This document shows, one piece after another, positions 1 to 7,155 of a stretch of DNA of 16,241 nucleotides. Source of the stretch: Streptosporangiaceae bacterium (GTDB lineage Bacteria > Actinomycetota > Actinomycetes > Streptosporangiales > Streptosporangiaceae); the NCBI GenBank assembly GCA_030041195.1, contig JASHOI010000404.1:1-16241 (forward strand), written 5' to 3'. The position numbers and the translations under genes were made by a program. The first letter of the stretch is position 1; every line of letters begins with the position of its first letter. The notes beneath the pieces are model-generated. The model ran no database searches. It saw only the letters and a program-made list of their open reading frames with translations, and had not been told where the DNA came from.

Positions 1-475
1 AGCGGTGCCGTACGCAGCCCGGTGCTCTGCCGGGCAGCTGCGGCTGATCCGCCAGGCACTCGTGGCGGAGGCCACTGAGCAGCTCACCTGGGTCATCGGC
101 GTGCGTAATACCGCCGCCACCGGGTGCGGCCTCGACGGGTATCCCGGCATCGCGTTGCTTGACAGCCACGGAATCCGGCTCGGTTACGGTTTCCGCAAAG
201 GCGGCGACCAGATGCTGACAAGCGCCGCACCGGCACCTGTGTGGCTGCCTGCGCGCGGGACTGCCTACTTTGGCATTAACAAAAACGCGTGCGTGACCAG
301 GGACATCGATCTGGCCACGGCGATCCGGGTGACCCCGCCCGGGGCCCGGTCGGCGCTCACGCTGCTGGCGCCCAGCCAGCGGATCATGGACTACTGCGGC
401 CGTGGGGTCGTGGGCTCGGTTGTCGACATCACGCCTGTGGAATCTGATATTGCCGCCGTGTTCGCCCATCACTGA
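1..475 (+). CDS. DUF4232 domain protein, 5' end cut by window edge
   Basis: This is the C-terminal part of a DUF4232 protein, a family of secreted or lipid-anchored actinobacterial proteins of unknown function. The visible part opens with CSAGQL, followed about 25 residues later by RNTAATGCGLDGYPGIALLD. This is the family pattern of a Cys-x-x-x-Gln-Leu start, an N-T-x(4-5)-C turn and a G-Y-P-G strand. Cysteines near residues 41, 97 and 131 could form disulfides, which fits an exported protein. A GTG at position 5 is in frame, but the frame is open to the window edge and the family normally has a signal peptide or lipobox before the first Cys. The true start is therefore most likely outside the window. 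The next reading frame to the right is on the opposite strand, so this gene ends its unit. The family call is fairly safe; the function is not known. Confidence 0.8.
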   Translation, partial: AVPYAARCSAGQLRLIRQALVAEATEQLTWVIGVRNTAATGCGLDGYPGIALLDSHGIRLGYGFRKGGDQMLTSAAPAPVWLPARGTAYFGINKNACVTRDIDLATAIRVTPPGARSALTLLAPSQRIMDYCGRGVVGSVVDITPVESDIAAVFAHH

Positions 476-550
476 CCGCGCAGTCCCCGCCGAAAGCCGA
501 CCGCAGCCGATCGGACACCACAGCGGAGGCCTGCCTCAACCGCCCGGCCC

Positions 551-655
551 TGCCTGCCCGAAACACACCCACGCCGCCACCCGCAATCACCGCTCAGTCA
601 TCCGAAGGCCCGCTCCGCATGCGGCGTGCTTGGCGTCCTGGCCCGAAACACGCCC
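551..655. repeat. imperfect direct repeat of about 18 bp
   Basis: CCTGCCCGAAACACACCC at 553-570 recurs as CCTGGCCCGAAACACGCCC at 637-655. The copies differ by one inserted G and one A/G change and start 84 bp apart. They lie at the 3' end of the decayed minus-strand frame. They may be a short duplication or chance similarity; no function is visible. Confidence 0.35.
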
Positions 656-1109
656 ATCTCCGCGTGCGCCTCGCTCATGGCAAGGCCAATCACCCAGCGT
701 GCGGCGGCGCACTTCAGCGCTGCGGACGCCCACAGAATGCCGCCGAACGGACAACAAGTGCCAGACGATTCTCCAGATCCCGCGGAACGCCGGCTCGATC
801 CCAAGCCAGACTCGCCGCACCCGCAAGCAACAAAACATCCGATATCGCGCGGTTCTGCCGACGGCCCCACGCATCGCTATGTGGCGCCAGAACGGCGGTG
901 ATGCGCGCCTGGTCGCTGGCAAAGGCGGATCACTGAATGTGATGCCGAGCGGCGGGCTTCATGCGTCGCGTTCATCGGGGAGCGTTTGGACGTGGGCGAA
1001 CAAGTCCTCGGCTGGCAGCATGGGGGCGCCGCCGCGGTCGGGCAGTCTTGGGCGACTGCCTATATGCCGCGAAGGCATCCTCATGATCGATGAGACACGC
1101 CTGGATCAA
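598..1109 (-). pseudogene. decayed reading frame(s), product not recognised
   Basis: No intact gene fills 476-1114, but the minus strand holds coding-like pieces that join end to end through small lesions. From a possible TTG start at 1109, five bases after the stop of the upstream gene, the frame reads IQACLIDHEDAFAAYRQSP. Removing one A near 1045 continues it as RGGAPMLPAEDLFAHVQTLP up to a TGA at 959-961. That TGA overlaps an ATG at 960-962 (ATGA), whose frame meets a TGA at 930-932. The same frame then runs on as DVLLLAGAASLAWDRAGVPR and RDLENRLALVVRSAAF. It shifts again near 725 to CAAARWVIGLAMSEAHAEMG and stops at 598-600. Third-position GC is lower here than in the intact genes, as expected for an old relic. 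It may have been one gene or two coupled small genes. The pieces are judged by eye only, and I do not recognise the family. Confidence 0.35.
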
Positions 1110-1114
1110 CCCGC

Positions 1115-1477
1115 CTAACGCGCCTGAGGGGCTGCGGGCCGGAAACGCAGCGCTGACCACGTGTCATCGATCGAAACCTGCCGGACAGGCTGTATGCCTT
1201 CGCAGGCGAGGGCCTGAGCGAGCCGGTCACGGTTGAGGTCGGTACCGAGCTTGCCACCTTTGGGGTAGCCGAACCAGGCCAGGCGACCGGCGCGAGCGGC
1301 ACTGATGACGGGGCCGAGCCTGTCGAGGTCGTCACGGTGGACGGCGAAGCCGATCACCGCGGAGGTGGTGGCAGGCTGGCCGCCCGCGGTGCTCGTGGGC
1401 AGGGTCACGCCTGGTGGGGGGTTGAGTATCGTCAGTGACTGGCCCGGCTTGATCTGCAACTTCTCGGTGAGGTCCAC
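1115..1477 (-). CDS. small conserved actinobacterial protein (DUF3052-like)
   Basis: A 120-residue cytosolic protein. It begins with a KLQIKPGQSLTILNPPPGV segment, then a hydrophobic strand (SAVIGFAVHRDDLDRLGPV, 39-57). It closes with AWFGYPKGGKLGTDLNRDRL (67-86) and QPVRQVSIDDTWSALRFRP near the C-terminus. The pattern of Lys-Pro-Gly-Gln at the start, Tyr-Pro-Lys-x-Gly in the middle and Ser-x-Asp-x-x-Trp-Ser-Ala at the end is that of small DUF3052-type proteins. I recall the pattern without a known reaction. GTG at 1477 is the annotated start, with only a weak ribosome site. The frame stays open for about 20 more codons upstream, and a coding-like stretch lies further upstream in another frame (1482-1667), so the N-terminus may be truncated by a frameshift. 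The next decayed frame starts just after its stop, suggesting an old two- or three-gene unit. Confidence 0.6.
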   Translation of the reverse strand: MDLTEKLQIKPGQSLTILNPPPGVTLPTSTAGGQPATTSAVIGFAVHRDDLDRLGPVISAARAGRLAWFGYPKGGKLGTDLNRDRLAQALACEGIQPVRQVSIDDTWSALRFRPAAPQAR

Positions 1478-1481
1478 ATGG

Positions 1482-1667
1482 TCAGCGTGCCAGCGGTCGC
1501 ATGGGCCGGCAACGTGCGGGGCTGCAGCACACGCAGATCACCTGTTCCTGCACGGCCTCCCGGCCTTCGAAGACGATTTCCCCACCGCGCAGATCGGAAC
1601 GGTGTGCGTTCTCGCTGACCTTCTGTGTCGCCAGCGTGATTTGGTTCCCACGCTGGGAGCGGGACGG
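1482..1667 (-). other. coding-like open stretch upstream of the 1115-1477 gene
   Basis: The 302-base gap 1478-1779 holds no gene with a start codon. On the minus strand one frame is open for 61 codons and includes NQITLATQKVSENAHRSDLR and GGEIVFEGREAVQEQVICVC, which read like protein. A one-base shift near 1525 would join this to the frame of the downstream gene, which is open upstream of its GTG as HVAGPCDRWHADHVDLTEKL. It may be the lost N-terminal part of that gene, or chance. No ATG, GTG or TTG start with a ribosome site is visible. Confidence 0.25.
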
Positions 1668-1779
1668 TCAGGCTGGCCGGAGATGGCTGGGGTCAGCCGC
1701 ATGGGGTGGTCTGCGCGGTGGGCGGACGGTGGCTGGGGCGTTCGCCCGGGCGCGGGAGCCACGGCGGGCCTGGCGCTTG

Positions 1780-2562
1780 TCAGCTGGCGAGCGTGCCGGT
1801 GTCCACCGGAATGCAGGCGCCGTTGATCGCGGATCCGCCCGGGCCGGCCAGGAACGTGATGAGCCCGGCGACCTCGGTCGTTTCGACGAACCGCCTGGCC
1901 GGCTGTTCGGCGATCATGCTGGCGGTGACGTCGTCCCGGCTGATCCCGCGCAGCCGCATGTGATCGCGGATCTGGTTGTCGGCCAGCGGTGTGTGCATCC
2001 AGCCCGGGGCGACGGCATTGGCGGTCAGGCCCGCCCCGGCGCCCTCCAGGGCGGCCACCTTCACCAGCCCGAGCACGGCATGCTTGGCCGCGACGTACGC
2101 CGCCTTATACGGCGCGCCCACCAAGCCGGCCGTGGATGAGGTCACGATGATTCGGCCGCCCGGCTGCCGGGTCAGCTGCGGCCACGCGAACTTCATCGCC
2201 AGGAACGGGCCCTTGACCATGAGATTCATCAGGCGGTCCCAGTCAGCCTCGGCGTACCTGGCGATCGGGTTCATCGCCTGCGCTCCGGCATTCAGGACCA
2301 GGATGTCGAGCCGGGCGTGCTGCTCCAGCGCCAGCTCAACCATCCGCCGGTTGCCCTCGGCCGTAGCCACGTCGACGATCAGGCAGTCATCACCCTGCAC
2401 GTCCACCGGCACCACCGCGGCGCCGGCCTGGCGCAGCGCCCGCACGGTCACACTGCCGAGGCCACCTGCGGCGCCCGTCACGATCGCCACACGCCCGCTG
2501 AGCGAGCCGCCAGCACCACCGCCGATGGACGCTCCCCGGTCACGCCGTACCTGATCTGCCAC
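1780..2562 (-). CDS. SDR oxidoreductase, 3-hydroxybutyrate dehydrogenase-like
   Basis: A 260-residue classical short-chain dehydrogenase. Visible motifs are the cofactor loop TGAAGGLG (29-36), NAG at 91-93, Ser142/143, and the catalytic YVAAK with Tyr156 and Lys160. The PG motif follows at 186-187. The C-terminal half matches the D-3-hydroxybutyrate dehydrogenase group: SPYK-like GAPYKAAYVAAKHAV, then an N-Q-I helix, GISRDDV and an EQPARRFV segment before the tail. That group interconverts 3-hydroxybutyrate and acetoacetate with NAD(H), but related SDRs use other 3-hydroxyacyl substrates. The Asp in VDV (52-54), at the end of the second strand, favours NAD. Start is GTG 2562, with GGAGGAG about 7 bases upstream. 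The first 20 residues, rich in Gly and Ser, are an extension over the usual family start. It stands alone; the neighbouring TA pair is on the same strand after a 277-base gap. Confidence 0.85.
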   Translation of the reverse strand: MADQVRRDRGASIGGGAGGSLSGRVAIVTGAAGGLGSVTVRALRQAGAAVVPVDVQGDDCLIVDVATAEGNRRMVELALEQHARLDILVLNAGAQAMNPIARYAEADWDRLMNLMVKGPFLAMKFAWPQLTRQPGGRIIVTSSTAGLVGAPYKAAYVAAKHAVLGLVKVAALEGAGAGLTANAVAPGWMHTPLADNQIRDHMRLRGISRDDVTASMIAEQPARRFVETTEVAGLITFLAGPGGSAINGACIPVDTGTLAS

Positions 2563-2599
2563 CTCGGCACCTCCTCCAACTCACAGCGGCGTACCCACT

Positions 2600-2716
2600 T
2601 CATGCCGGTGGCACGTCAGCTTCAACGACCAGATCATCGCGGCTGCGGCCAGGCCACAAGAAAACCTCCGCACGGCGCTCGCCACAGACACAGATCAGCC
2701 GCCCCTGCGCAGGCAT
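2600..2716 (-). CDS. possible 38-residue small protein with a CxC pair
   Basis: In the gap 2563-2839 the only coding-like item is a short minus-strand frame from ATG 2716 (or GTG 2725) to TGA at 2600. It begins MPAQGRLICVCGERRAEVFL and ends DLVVEADVPPA. The strand-like start with Cys-Val-Cys-Gly resembles small zinc-ribbon ends, but there is no second cysteine pair. The ribosome site is weak, and another frame over the same bases is also open. It may be a remnant of a larger gene. Low confidence. Confidence 0.2.
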   Translation of the reverse strand: MPAQGRLICVCGERRAEVFLWPGRSRDDLVVEADVPPA

Positions 2717-2839
2717 CGCAATCACGGCGGACCACAGCCAAAGCGCGCCGATCGGCGGCTCTCGCGGCTATTCGCGTGGCAACGCGGCGTCGTCACCTAG
2801 CGCGCCCGATTCGGCCAGCACTGCTGAGTGGCTGGATGG

Positions 2840-3148
2840 TCAGGCCGCGTGTGCTTCGAACTCCACCGAGCCGAGGTCATCACCGGAGGAGATCCGGACG
2901 TCGGCGTCGAGGGCGGCCGCTAGGCGCCGCAGCAGCGTTATGGTGGGCTCGGTGCCGCCTTCCTCGATGCACTCGATTTCGTCGGCGGTCATGCTTGCGC
3001 GCATAGCGACCTCGGCGACGGATATACCCATTGCGGTACGCCTGTCGTAGACGGCCTTGCCGAGCGCCAGTGCCTCCCTGATCGCGGTCCGCTCCGGATC
3101 GCCAGGGTCAGGGTCAGGCAGCACCCACCGGGTGTGGTAACCGGTCAT
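2840..3148 (-). CDS. XRE-family antitoxin (HigA-like)
   Basis: A 102-residue DNA-binding protein (from ATG 3148; GTG 3151 is also possible). The N-terminal 20 residues are acidic and Pro-rich. A helical region follows with the helix-turn-helix ISVAEVAMRASMTADEIECI (about residues 42-61) and the typical EGGTEPTITLLRRLAAALDA ending of XRE/Cro-type domains. The C-terminus is acidic. Antitoxins of this type bind and neutralise a RelE/HigB mRNA-cleaving toxin and repress their own operon. Its ATG overlaps by one base the stop of the upstream toxin frame when that frame is corrected (TGATG at 3146-3150). This gives the toxin-first order of higBA loci. The gene itself looks intact, so it may now be an orphan antitoxin. 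Confidence 0.85.
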   Translation of the reverse strand: MTGYHTRWVLPDPDPGDPERTAIREALALGKAVYDRRTAMGISVAEVAMRASMTADEIECIEEGGTEPTITLLRRLAAALDADVRISSGDDLGSVEFEAHAA

Positions 3149-3556
3149 CACGCCCGCCTCTCATACACCTGGCCAGCCGGACCGCGGTGGTCGCGTTCGC
3201 GGGCTTGCTGAGCGCGCATGGCTCGGTTGATCTGCCGTTGATCGTGCTGTCGGGTCTTGCGGAACACCGTCAGCAGCACGATCACGCCTTCGGGCCTGCA
3301 CCAAGACGGTTACCCTGACGGCGGCCTGGGCAAGCCGCAGCCGCAACTCCCAGACCGCTCCGTCTAGGTGATCCGACCATGGCCCGCCGAGGCCGGTGCC
3401 TTTGTCGGCCAGCATGCCGCAGACCTCATCGACCCGCTTGTAATCGAAGTCGCTGAGGTTGTCCAGCCAGTCCCGGACCTCGGGCTCAAGCTCGAACTGG
3501 TAAAGCTGCCGCCTCGCGCCGTTCACGCCTGGCACGGCACTCACCGGTGCCGACAT
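3148..3556 (-). pseudogene. RelE/HigB-type toxin, split by a one-base frameshift
   Basis: The first 83 codons (ATG 3556) read as a RelE/HigB (Gp49-like) toxin: QFELEPEVRDWLDNLSDFDY, then a GTGLGGPWSDHLDG loop and VWELRLRLAQAAVRVT (68-83). In the annotated frame the rest is an Arg/Pro/Asp jumble ending at 3161. Skipping one base near 3307 restores a normal toxin C-terminus: WCRPEGVIVLLTVFRKTRQH followed by a basic helix. It stops at TGA 3148-3150 and overlaps the antitoxin ATG. The V-L-L-x-x-F-x-K-x-x-Q pattern is the family signature that carries catalytic basic residues. The 131-residue product as it stands lacks them and is probably inactive. No homopolymer lies at the lesion, which speaks against a common long-read error. 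Programmed frameshifting is possible but not indicated. Confidence 0.75.
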
Positions 3557-3615
3557 CGTGCCGCAGCGCCTGGTCCGACGCTACCTTAAGCCCGGTAGGC
3601 AGCCGGTGGCGCTCG

Positions 3616-3744
3616 CTACCAGGCAGCCCCCCGCGCATTGTCCCGCAGGGCGTCCAGCAGCCGGGCGACGACGGCCTGGTTGTCGAGTGCGGCGTGCGTG
3701 GCGAGGTCGCGGGCGGCCGACGTTTCTCGACGGGTCTTCGGCGC
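3616..3744 (-). other. short coding-like relic between toxin and hydrolase genes
   Basis: The minus strand between stops at 3747 and 3618 reads ETSAARDLATHAALDNQAVV followed by ARLLDALRDNARGAAW and a TAG. This is a clean amphipathic helix in appearance, with strong third-position GC, but there is no start codon in the open stretch. It could be the 3' end of a lost gene cut by the insertion or expansion of its neighbours. Product unknown. Confidence 0.25.
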
Positions 3745-3750
3745 CGGTAC

Positions 3751-4704
3751 TCAGCTGCTGGATGAGGAGCCGGTGAAATCCAGCACCGCGCTGGCGAACG
3801 CTTCCGGGTTCTCCTCGGGGATGAAGTGAGAGGCCCCGGGTATGCGGACCCCGGTCACGTTCTCGGCTACCTCGTTCATCATCTCCTCGACGAACGGCCC
3901 CGTGGAACTCATCGCACCGCCCACCGCGAGGACAGGTATGCCGAGTTTGCCGTTGTGCTTCAACGTCACCTGGTTGTCGTCAGCGTCCTGGCCGAAGGCC
4001 CGGTACACCTCGAAGCCGGCTCGCATCGCGCCTGGAGCCGAGTACGCGGATGCGTAGGCGTCGAGGTCGGCGTCGCTGATCGCCGTGGCGTTGGCGGTAC
4101 GGCTGTTGAAGAAAACTTGCAGGTACTGGCGCTCTCGTCCTGCGACCAGCATCTCAGGCAGGTCAAGTGCGCCGTGGAACGCGAAGTGCCAGTACCGGGG
4201 GTCGGCGCGCAGCCGGTCGAAGACCGCCGTTCCCGGCAGCGGCGCGTCCGCCACCACCAGGTGGGAGACGTGGCCGGGGTGGGCTTGCGCGTATGCGTAG
4301 GCGACCATCAGACCGATGTCGTGGCCCACCATGACCACGGGATCGTCGATGCCCAGGTGCGTGGTCAGCAGCTTGTGGATGTCTTCGGCCATGGTCTGCT
4401 TGTCATACCCGGCGGGCGGGCGCCACGATTGCCCGGCACCTCGGTAGTCGGGCGCGACGACCCGGAAGCCGCGCCTGGTGAGCGCGGGGATGACCAGGCG
4501 CCATTCGCGCCAGGTCTGCGGGAAGCCGTGCAGGAGGACCATGGTGCGCGACCCTTGCCCTGCGGTCACGAAGTGCAGGCGCAGGCCTGGCTCGATGTCG
4601 GCGATCCCGTGAGAGACCGCATACGATCTGGCTTGCTCCGCATTCAACGCGGCGGCGATCTCGGCGGGTGACTTGATGACCTGCTCAGTAGTGGTCTGGG
4701 ACAT
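3751..4704 (-). CDS. alpha/beta hydrolase, epoxide hydrolase-like
   Basis: A 317-residue cytosolic alpha/beta hydrolase. It shows the oxyanion-hole motif HGFPQTW (59-65) and DYRGAGQS (86-93). The nucleophile elbow VGHDIG has Asp129, and the C-terminal SHFIPEENPE carries the catalytic His293. An Asp nucleophile with HGFPQ and EENPE is typical of soluble epoxide hydrolases and haloacetate dehalogenase-like enzymes. The cap region (about 155-250) contains YWHFAFHG, as in epoxide hydrolases. In relatives, as I recall, an acidic residue follows the GG after strand 7. Here the sequence is VGGAMSSTG, so the third catalytic residue may lie elsewhere. Start ATG 4704 has AAGAAAGG upstream. The C-terminal Ser run is unusual but harmless. 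The gene is divergent from an ArsR regulator with an inverted repeat between them, so control by that regulator is likely. Confidence 0.85.
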   Translation of the reverse strand: MSQTTTEQVIKSPAEIAAALNAEQARSYAVSHGIADIEPGLRLHFVTAGQGSRTMVLLHGFPQTWREWRLVIPALTRRGFRVVAPDYRGAGQSWRPPAGYDKQTMAEDIHKLLTTHLGIDDPVVMVGHDIGLMVAYAYAQAHPGHVSHLVVADAPLPGTAVFDRLRADPRYWHFAFHGALDLPEMLVAGRERQYLQVFFNSRTANATAISDADLDAYASAYSAPGAMRAGFEVYRAFGQDADDNQVTLKHNGKLGIPVLAVGGAMSSTGPFVEEMMNEVAENVTGVRIPGASHFIPEENPEAFASAVLDFTGSSSSS

Positions 4705-4808
4705 CTGAGGACCTTTCTTGAGAGAGGCGAGCCGAATCCTCAGCGCTCAGGGATTGGGTCTGGGTCGGCTCTGCTACGTGTGTCACGGTCACATCATCGC
4801 GCCGTAAC

Positions 4809-4828
4809 AGTTCATGGTGGCATGAACT
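4809..4828. promoter_or_regulatory. perfect 8+8 inverted repeat, candidate operator
   Basis: AGTTCATG-GTGG-CATGAACT is a perfect palindrome with a 4-base spacer. It sits in the 146-base region between the divergent hydrolase (4704) and ArsR (4851) genes. Winged-helix ArsR dimers bind imperfect palindromes of this size, so this is a likely operator controlling both genes. Confidence 0.7.
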
Positions 4829-4838
4829 ATCCGCGTTG

Positions 4839-4844
4839 TAGCAT
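4839..4844 (+). promoter_or_regulatory. -10 element suggesting a leaderless ArsR transcript
   Basis: TAGCAT matches the TANNNT -10 consensus and ends six bases before the GTG start at 4851. No ribosome site is visible between them. This spacing puts the transcription start at or next to the GTG, so a leaderless mRNA is plausible, as is common in actinobacteria. The palindrome at 4809-4828 would cover the -35 region. Confidence 0.45.
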
Positions 4845-4850
4845 GGGTAG

Positions 4851-5576
4851 GTGCTTGCGCGGGACTATGACCTAGCAGTGATCGGCCGGGCGGTCGGCGA
4901 CCCGGCCCGCGCCGCGATGCTGCTGCGGCTGATGGACGGATGCAGGCATTCGGCCCGCGACCTGGCCACTGCGGCCGGCGTCTCCGCCTCGGCGGCGTCG
5001 GCGCACCTGCGTCATCTCACTGAGGCCGAGCTGATCACGGTTACCGTGGTGGGCCGGACGCGGCAGCACGCGATCGCCTCGCCCGAGGTCGCAGCGGCCA
5101 TCGAGGCACTGGCCGCGATCTCGCCGCTGCTTCCCGTCGAATCCCTGCGCCAGGCCACATCGGGGAGGCAGCTTCGCACGGCCCGTGCCTGCTACAGCCA
5201 TCTCGGCGGCGAGCTCGCTGTCGCCGTCTCCGACCACCTGGCAGATGCCGGCGCGATCACTCCCCCTCACGCCGCCTCAGCCGGCGAGCTGCATCACCTC
5301 GACGCTCCGCTGCTCGCCGCTTTGCGCATCACTGACCTCAAGCCCGGCTCCGGGCCGAGCGTCCGCGGCTGCCTCGACTGGACCGAACGGCGCCCGCATC
5401 TAGCCGGGCGGCTGGGCACTGCCATCATGCGAGCCATGCTCAACAACGGCTGGCTGACCCGCCGACCGAGCAACCGGGCGTTCACCATCACCAACCTCGG
5501 GGCCGAGCAGCTCATCCAGCTGGGCATCGACCCGGCATCTCCCGCAAGCCCCTTACCCATGGCCCCTCTGGATTAG
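4851..5576 (+). CDS. ArsR-family winged-helix transcriptional regulator
   Basis: A 241-residue regulator. Residues 10-75 form a winged helix: AVGDPARAAMLLRLMDG, then SARDLATAAGVSASAASAHL as the recognition helices and VVGRTRQHAIASPEVAAAIE as wing and next helix. The second half has the signature of a large actinobacterial subgroup: ARACYSHLGGELAVAVSDHL (111-130) and CLDWTERRPHLAGRLG (174-189), ending in GWLTRR and a beta hairpin. The C-terminal domain may sense a small ligand; none is known to me. The classic metal-binding ELCVCDL motif is absent, so metal sensing is unlikely. GTG 4851 is chosen because the frame has no better start and a -10 box lies just before it. It is divergent from the hydrolase gene, which is its most probable target. 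Confidence 0.85.
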   Translation: MLARDYDLAVIGRAVGDPARAAMLLRLMDGCRHSARDLATAAGVSASAASAHLRHLTEAELITVTVVGRTRQHAIASPEVAAAIEALAAISPLLPVESLRQATSGRQLRTARACYSHLGGELAVAVSDHLADAGAITPPHAASAGELHHLDAPLLAALRITDLKPGSGPSVRGCLDWTERRPHLAGRLGTAIMRAMLNNGWLTRRPSNRAFTITNLGAEQLIQLGIDPASPASPLPMAPLD

Positions 5577-5581
5577 AAGAT

Positions 5582-5820
5582 CACTCAACCTTCCCGACCA
5601 GCGACCCCAGGAGTCAGCCAAGTTACTGGTGCACGCCCGAATGACCGGTTCTGTGCGCGCCCTCAAAGCCGCCGCAGGATACGCAAATGCGTCCAGATCG
5701 GCGGCTCCGCGCGCGGCGGTGAGCACGGCCAGTAGTCAGTAGCGCAGGTGCCGGGTTGCCGGGTCCGGGGGTATGGGAAATCCCTGCGGACGGTCCGCTC
5801 GTGCTTGTTGGTCAGGTGGC
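5582..5820 (-). other. relic reading frames in the convergent gap
   Basis: Between the convergent ArsR and LLM genes (5577-5841) there is no intact gene. On the minus strand three coding-like pieces follow one another in different frames. They are HLTNKHERTVRRDFPYPRTR (about 5818-5760), LLAVLTAARGAA after a stop (about 5736-5701), and DLDAFAYPAAALRARTEPVI with its continuation ending at a TGA near 5584. Joined by single-base shifts they would give one short polypeptide. No family is recognised. Low confidence. Confidence 0.2.
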
Positions 5821-5841
5821 TGAGATTCGGGTCCTTTTGAG

Positions 5842-6768
5842 CTAGACGGCCGCGGCCACCTTGTCACAGAAGAGTTCAAGCTGTCGGGCTTCGTCGGCAA
5901 CCGGCCATAGCAACACGCGCTGCAGCCCAGCCGCCTGGAAGGCAGCCAGCAGGTCGGCGAAGGCTGCGGCGGAACCGATCGGCAGCCGTTCGCGCAGCAG
6001 GTCCTCGGGCCGGCTGATCGCGGGGAGGACTCGGTGCCGCAAAATGTGATCGGCTTCGGAGCGATTCTCGGTGATGTAGAACCACACTGTGGACAGCGCG
6101 TTGGGAAACATCTCAGGGTCCTTGCCGTGGTCGGCGAGGTAGCCGTTCAGGCAGGTCAGCGCTTCGGCGAACAGCGCCGGTGTGGTGTTGTAGGCCGACG
6201 CCAGCCATCCGTCCCCGAGGCGGGCGACGCGCCGCAGCCCGGCTTTTGAGCCCCAGCTGCCGATCCAGATGGGTGGCCCTGCTGGCTGCGCAGGCCGGGG
6301 CAGCAGCTCGATCCCGTCGGTGGAGTAAAACCGCCCGGTGAACGGCTCGGGGTCTTTGCCCCACAGCACACGCAGGGTACGGACTGCCTCGTCCAGGCGT
6401 GCCCACCGCTGGCCGAACTCCACCCCGACACTGTGGTAATCGCCAGGGGAAGAACCCGGACCCGCCGCGACCAGCAGGCGCCCACCCGACAGCCGGTCAA
6501 TCGCGGCCAGGGCTTTGGCTGCCGGAACCGGCCCGCGCACCGCCAGCAGCGCCACCGTGGTCGCCAGGGTCATCTGGCCGGAGGCCTCGATGACTGCGGC
6601 AAGCGCCGTCGGCCCGTCCAGCCACGGGACCGGGAAAACCAGATGGTCGTTGGCGCACAGCATGTCAAAGCCCAGCTGCTCGGCCGTCCTGGCATACCCA
6701 AGCAGATGGCCGAGCGTAAAGGGATGGCCACCGAAATCCATCAGGGGCAGATGCGCACCGAACTCCAC
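5842..6768 (-). CDS. LLM-class F420-dependent oxidoreductase
   Basis: A 308-residue luciferase-like TIM-barrel enzyme of the type that uses coenzyme F420 (TIGR03619-like). It begins with the strand MEFGAHLPLMDFGG and has ANDHL at 39-43, near the cofactor site. The family hallmark DRLSGGRLLVAAGPGSSPGD spans 91-110. PPIWIGSWG (165-173) and RLGDGWLASAYNT (183-195) match the second half of the barrel. Such enzymes transfer hydride between F420 and small organic substrates, and the substrate cannot be told from sequence. The start is GTG 6768 because MEFGAHLP is the usual first strand; the ribosome site is weak. It is convergent with ArsR and has no same-strand partner. The long region upstream (6769-7445) holds only relic frames. 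Confidence 0.85.
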   Translation of the reverse strand: MEFGAHLPLMDFGGHPFTLGHLLGYARTAEQLGFDMLCANDHLVFPVPWLDGPTALAAVIEASGQMTLATTVALLAVRGPVPAAKALAAIDRLSGGRLLVAAGPGSSPGDYHSVGVEFGQRWARLDEAVRTLRVLWGKDPEPFTGRFYSTDGIELLPRPAQPAGPPIWIGSWGSKAGLRRVARLGDGWLASAYNTTPALFAEALTCLNGYLADHGKDPEMFPNALSTVWFYITENRSEADHILRHRVLPAISRPEDLLRERLPIGSAAAFADLLAAFQAAGLQRVLLWPVADEARQLELFCDKVAAAV

Positions 6769-6825
6769 GGCACTGCTTTACCACAAGCCCACCCGGCCTC
6801 TGGACCCCGACGGCCGGCATCGGTA

Positions 6826-6963
6826 TCATCCGCGTCGTTCACCAGACCGCGGATCTGACGGTGCTCGCCGCGGGCGGCACACAAAGACCCCAGTCTGGTC
6901 ATGCCAGTCCACCCGTTTTCTGACCGCGGCTGCAAGGTGCGGGTTGGTCAGAGCGGACAACAC
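6826..6963 (-). other. coding-like short frame, possible small protein or relic
   Basis: This lies in the 677-base gap 6769-7445. The frame from GTG 6963 to TGA 6826-6828 encodes about 45 residues: LSALTNPHLAAAVRKRVDWH, DQTGVFVCRPRRAPS and a basic tail. It stays open without a stop to about 7056, so it may be the 3' end of a longer lost gene. A different frame over 6899-7080 also looks partly coding, which weakens the case. Function unknown. Confidence 0.2.
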
Positions 6964-7155
6964 TCCTACGGAGCAAAAGGTCACGCTTGCCGCATGCTGG
7001 AGACCGGCCCATGAAGATAGCAGCGCCGAATGCCCAGCTATCCGCGAGCCATGTCCTCATGAGCATCGAGGCGATATCGGCGCCGAACGGCGGATCTTGC
7101 GCACTGGCCAGCTGCGGTTGCTGAGCGTGACCGGAATGCTGGACCGCCGGGTTCC

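Noticed and set aside
402..1118. 238-codon plus-strand frame over the first gap
   Set aside because: It is Pro/Arg/Ser-rich with poor third-position GC and overlaps the DUF4232 gene; it looks like the complement of the minus-strand relic.
2317..3006. 229-codon plus-strand frame
   Set aside because: It runs antisense across the SDR and antitoxin genes and is Arg/His/Pro-rich without any motif.
3826..4671. 281-codon plus-strand frame
   Set aside because: It is antisense to the well-supported hydrolase gene. Long antisense frames are common in GC-rich DNA.
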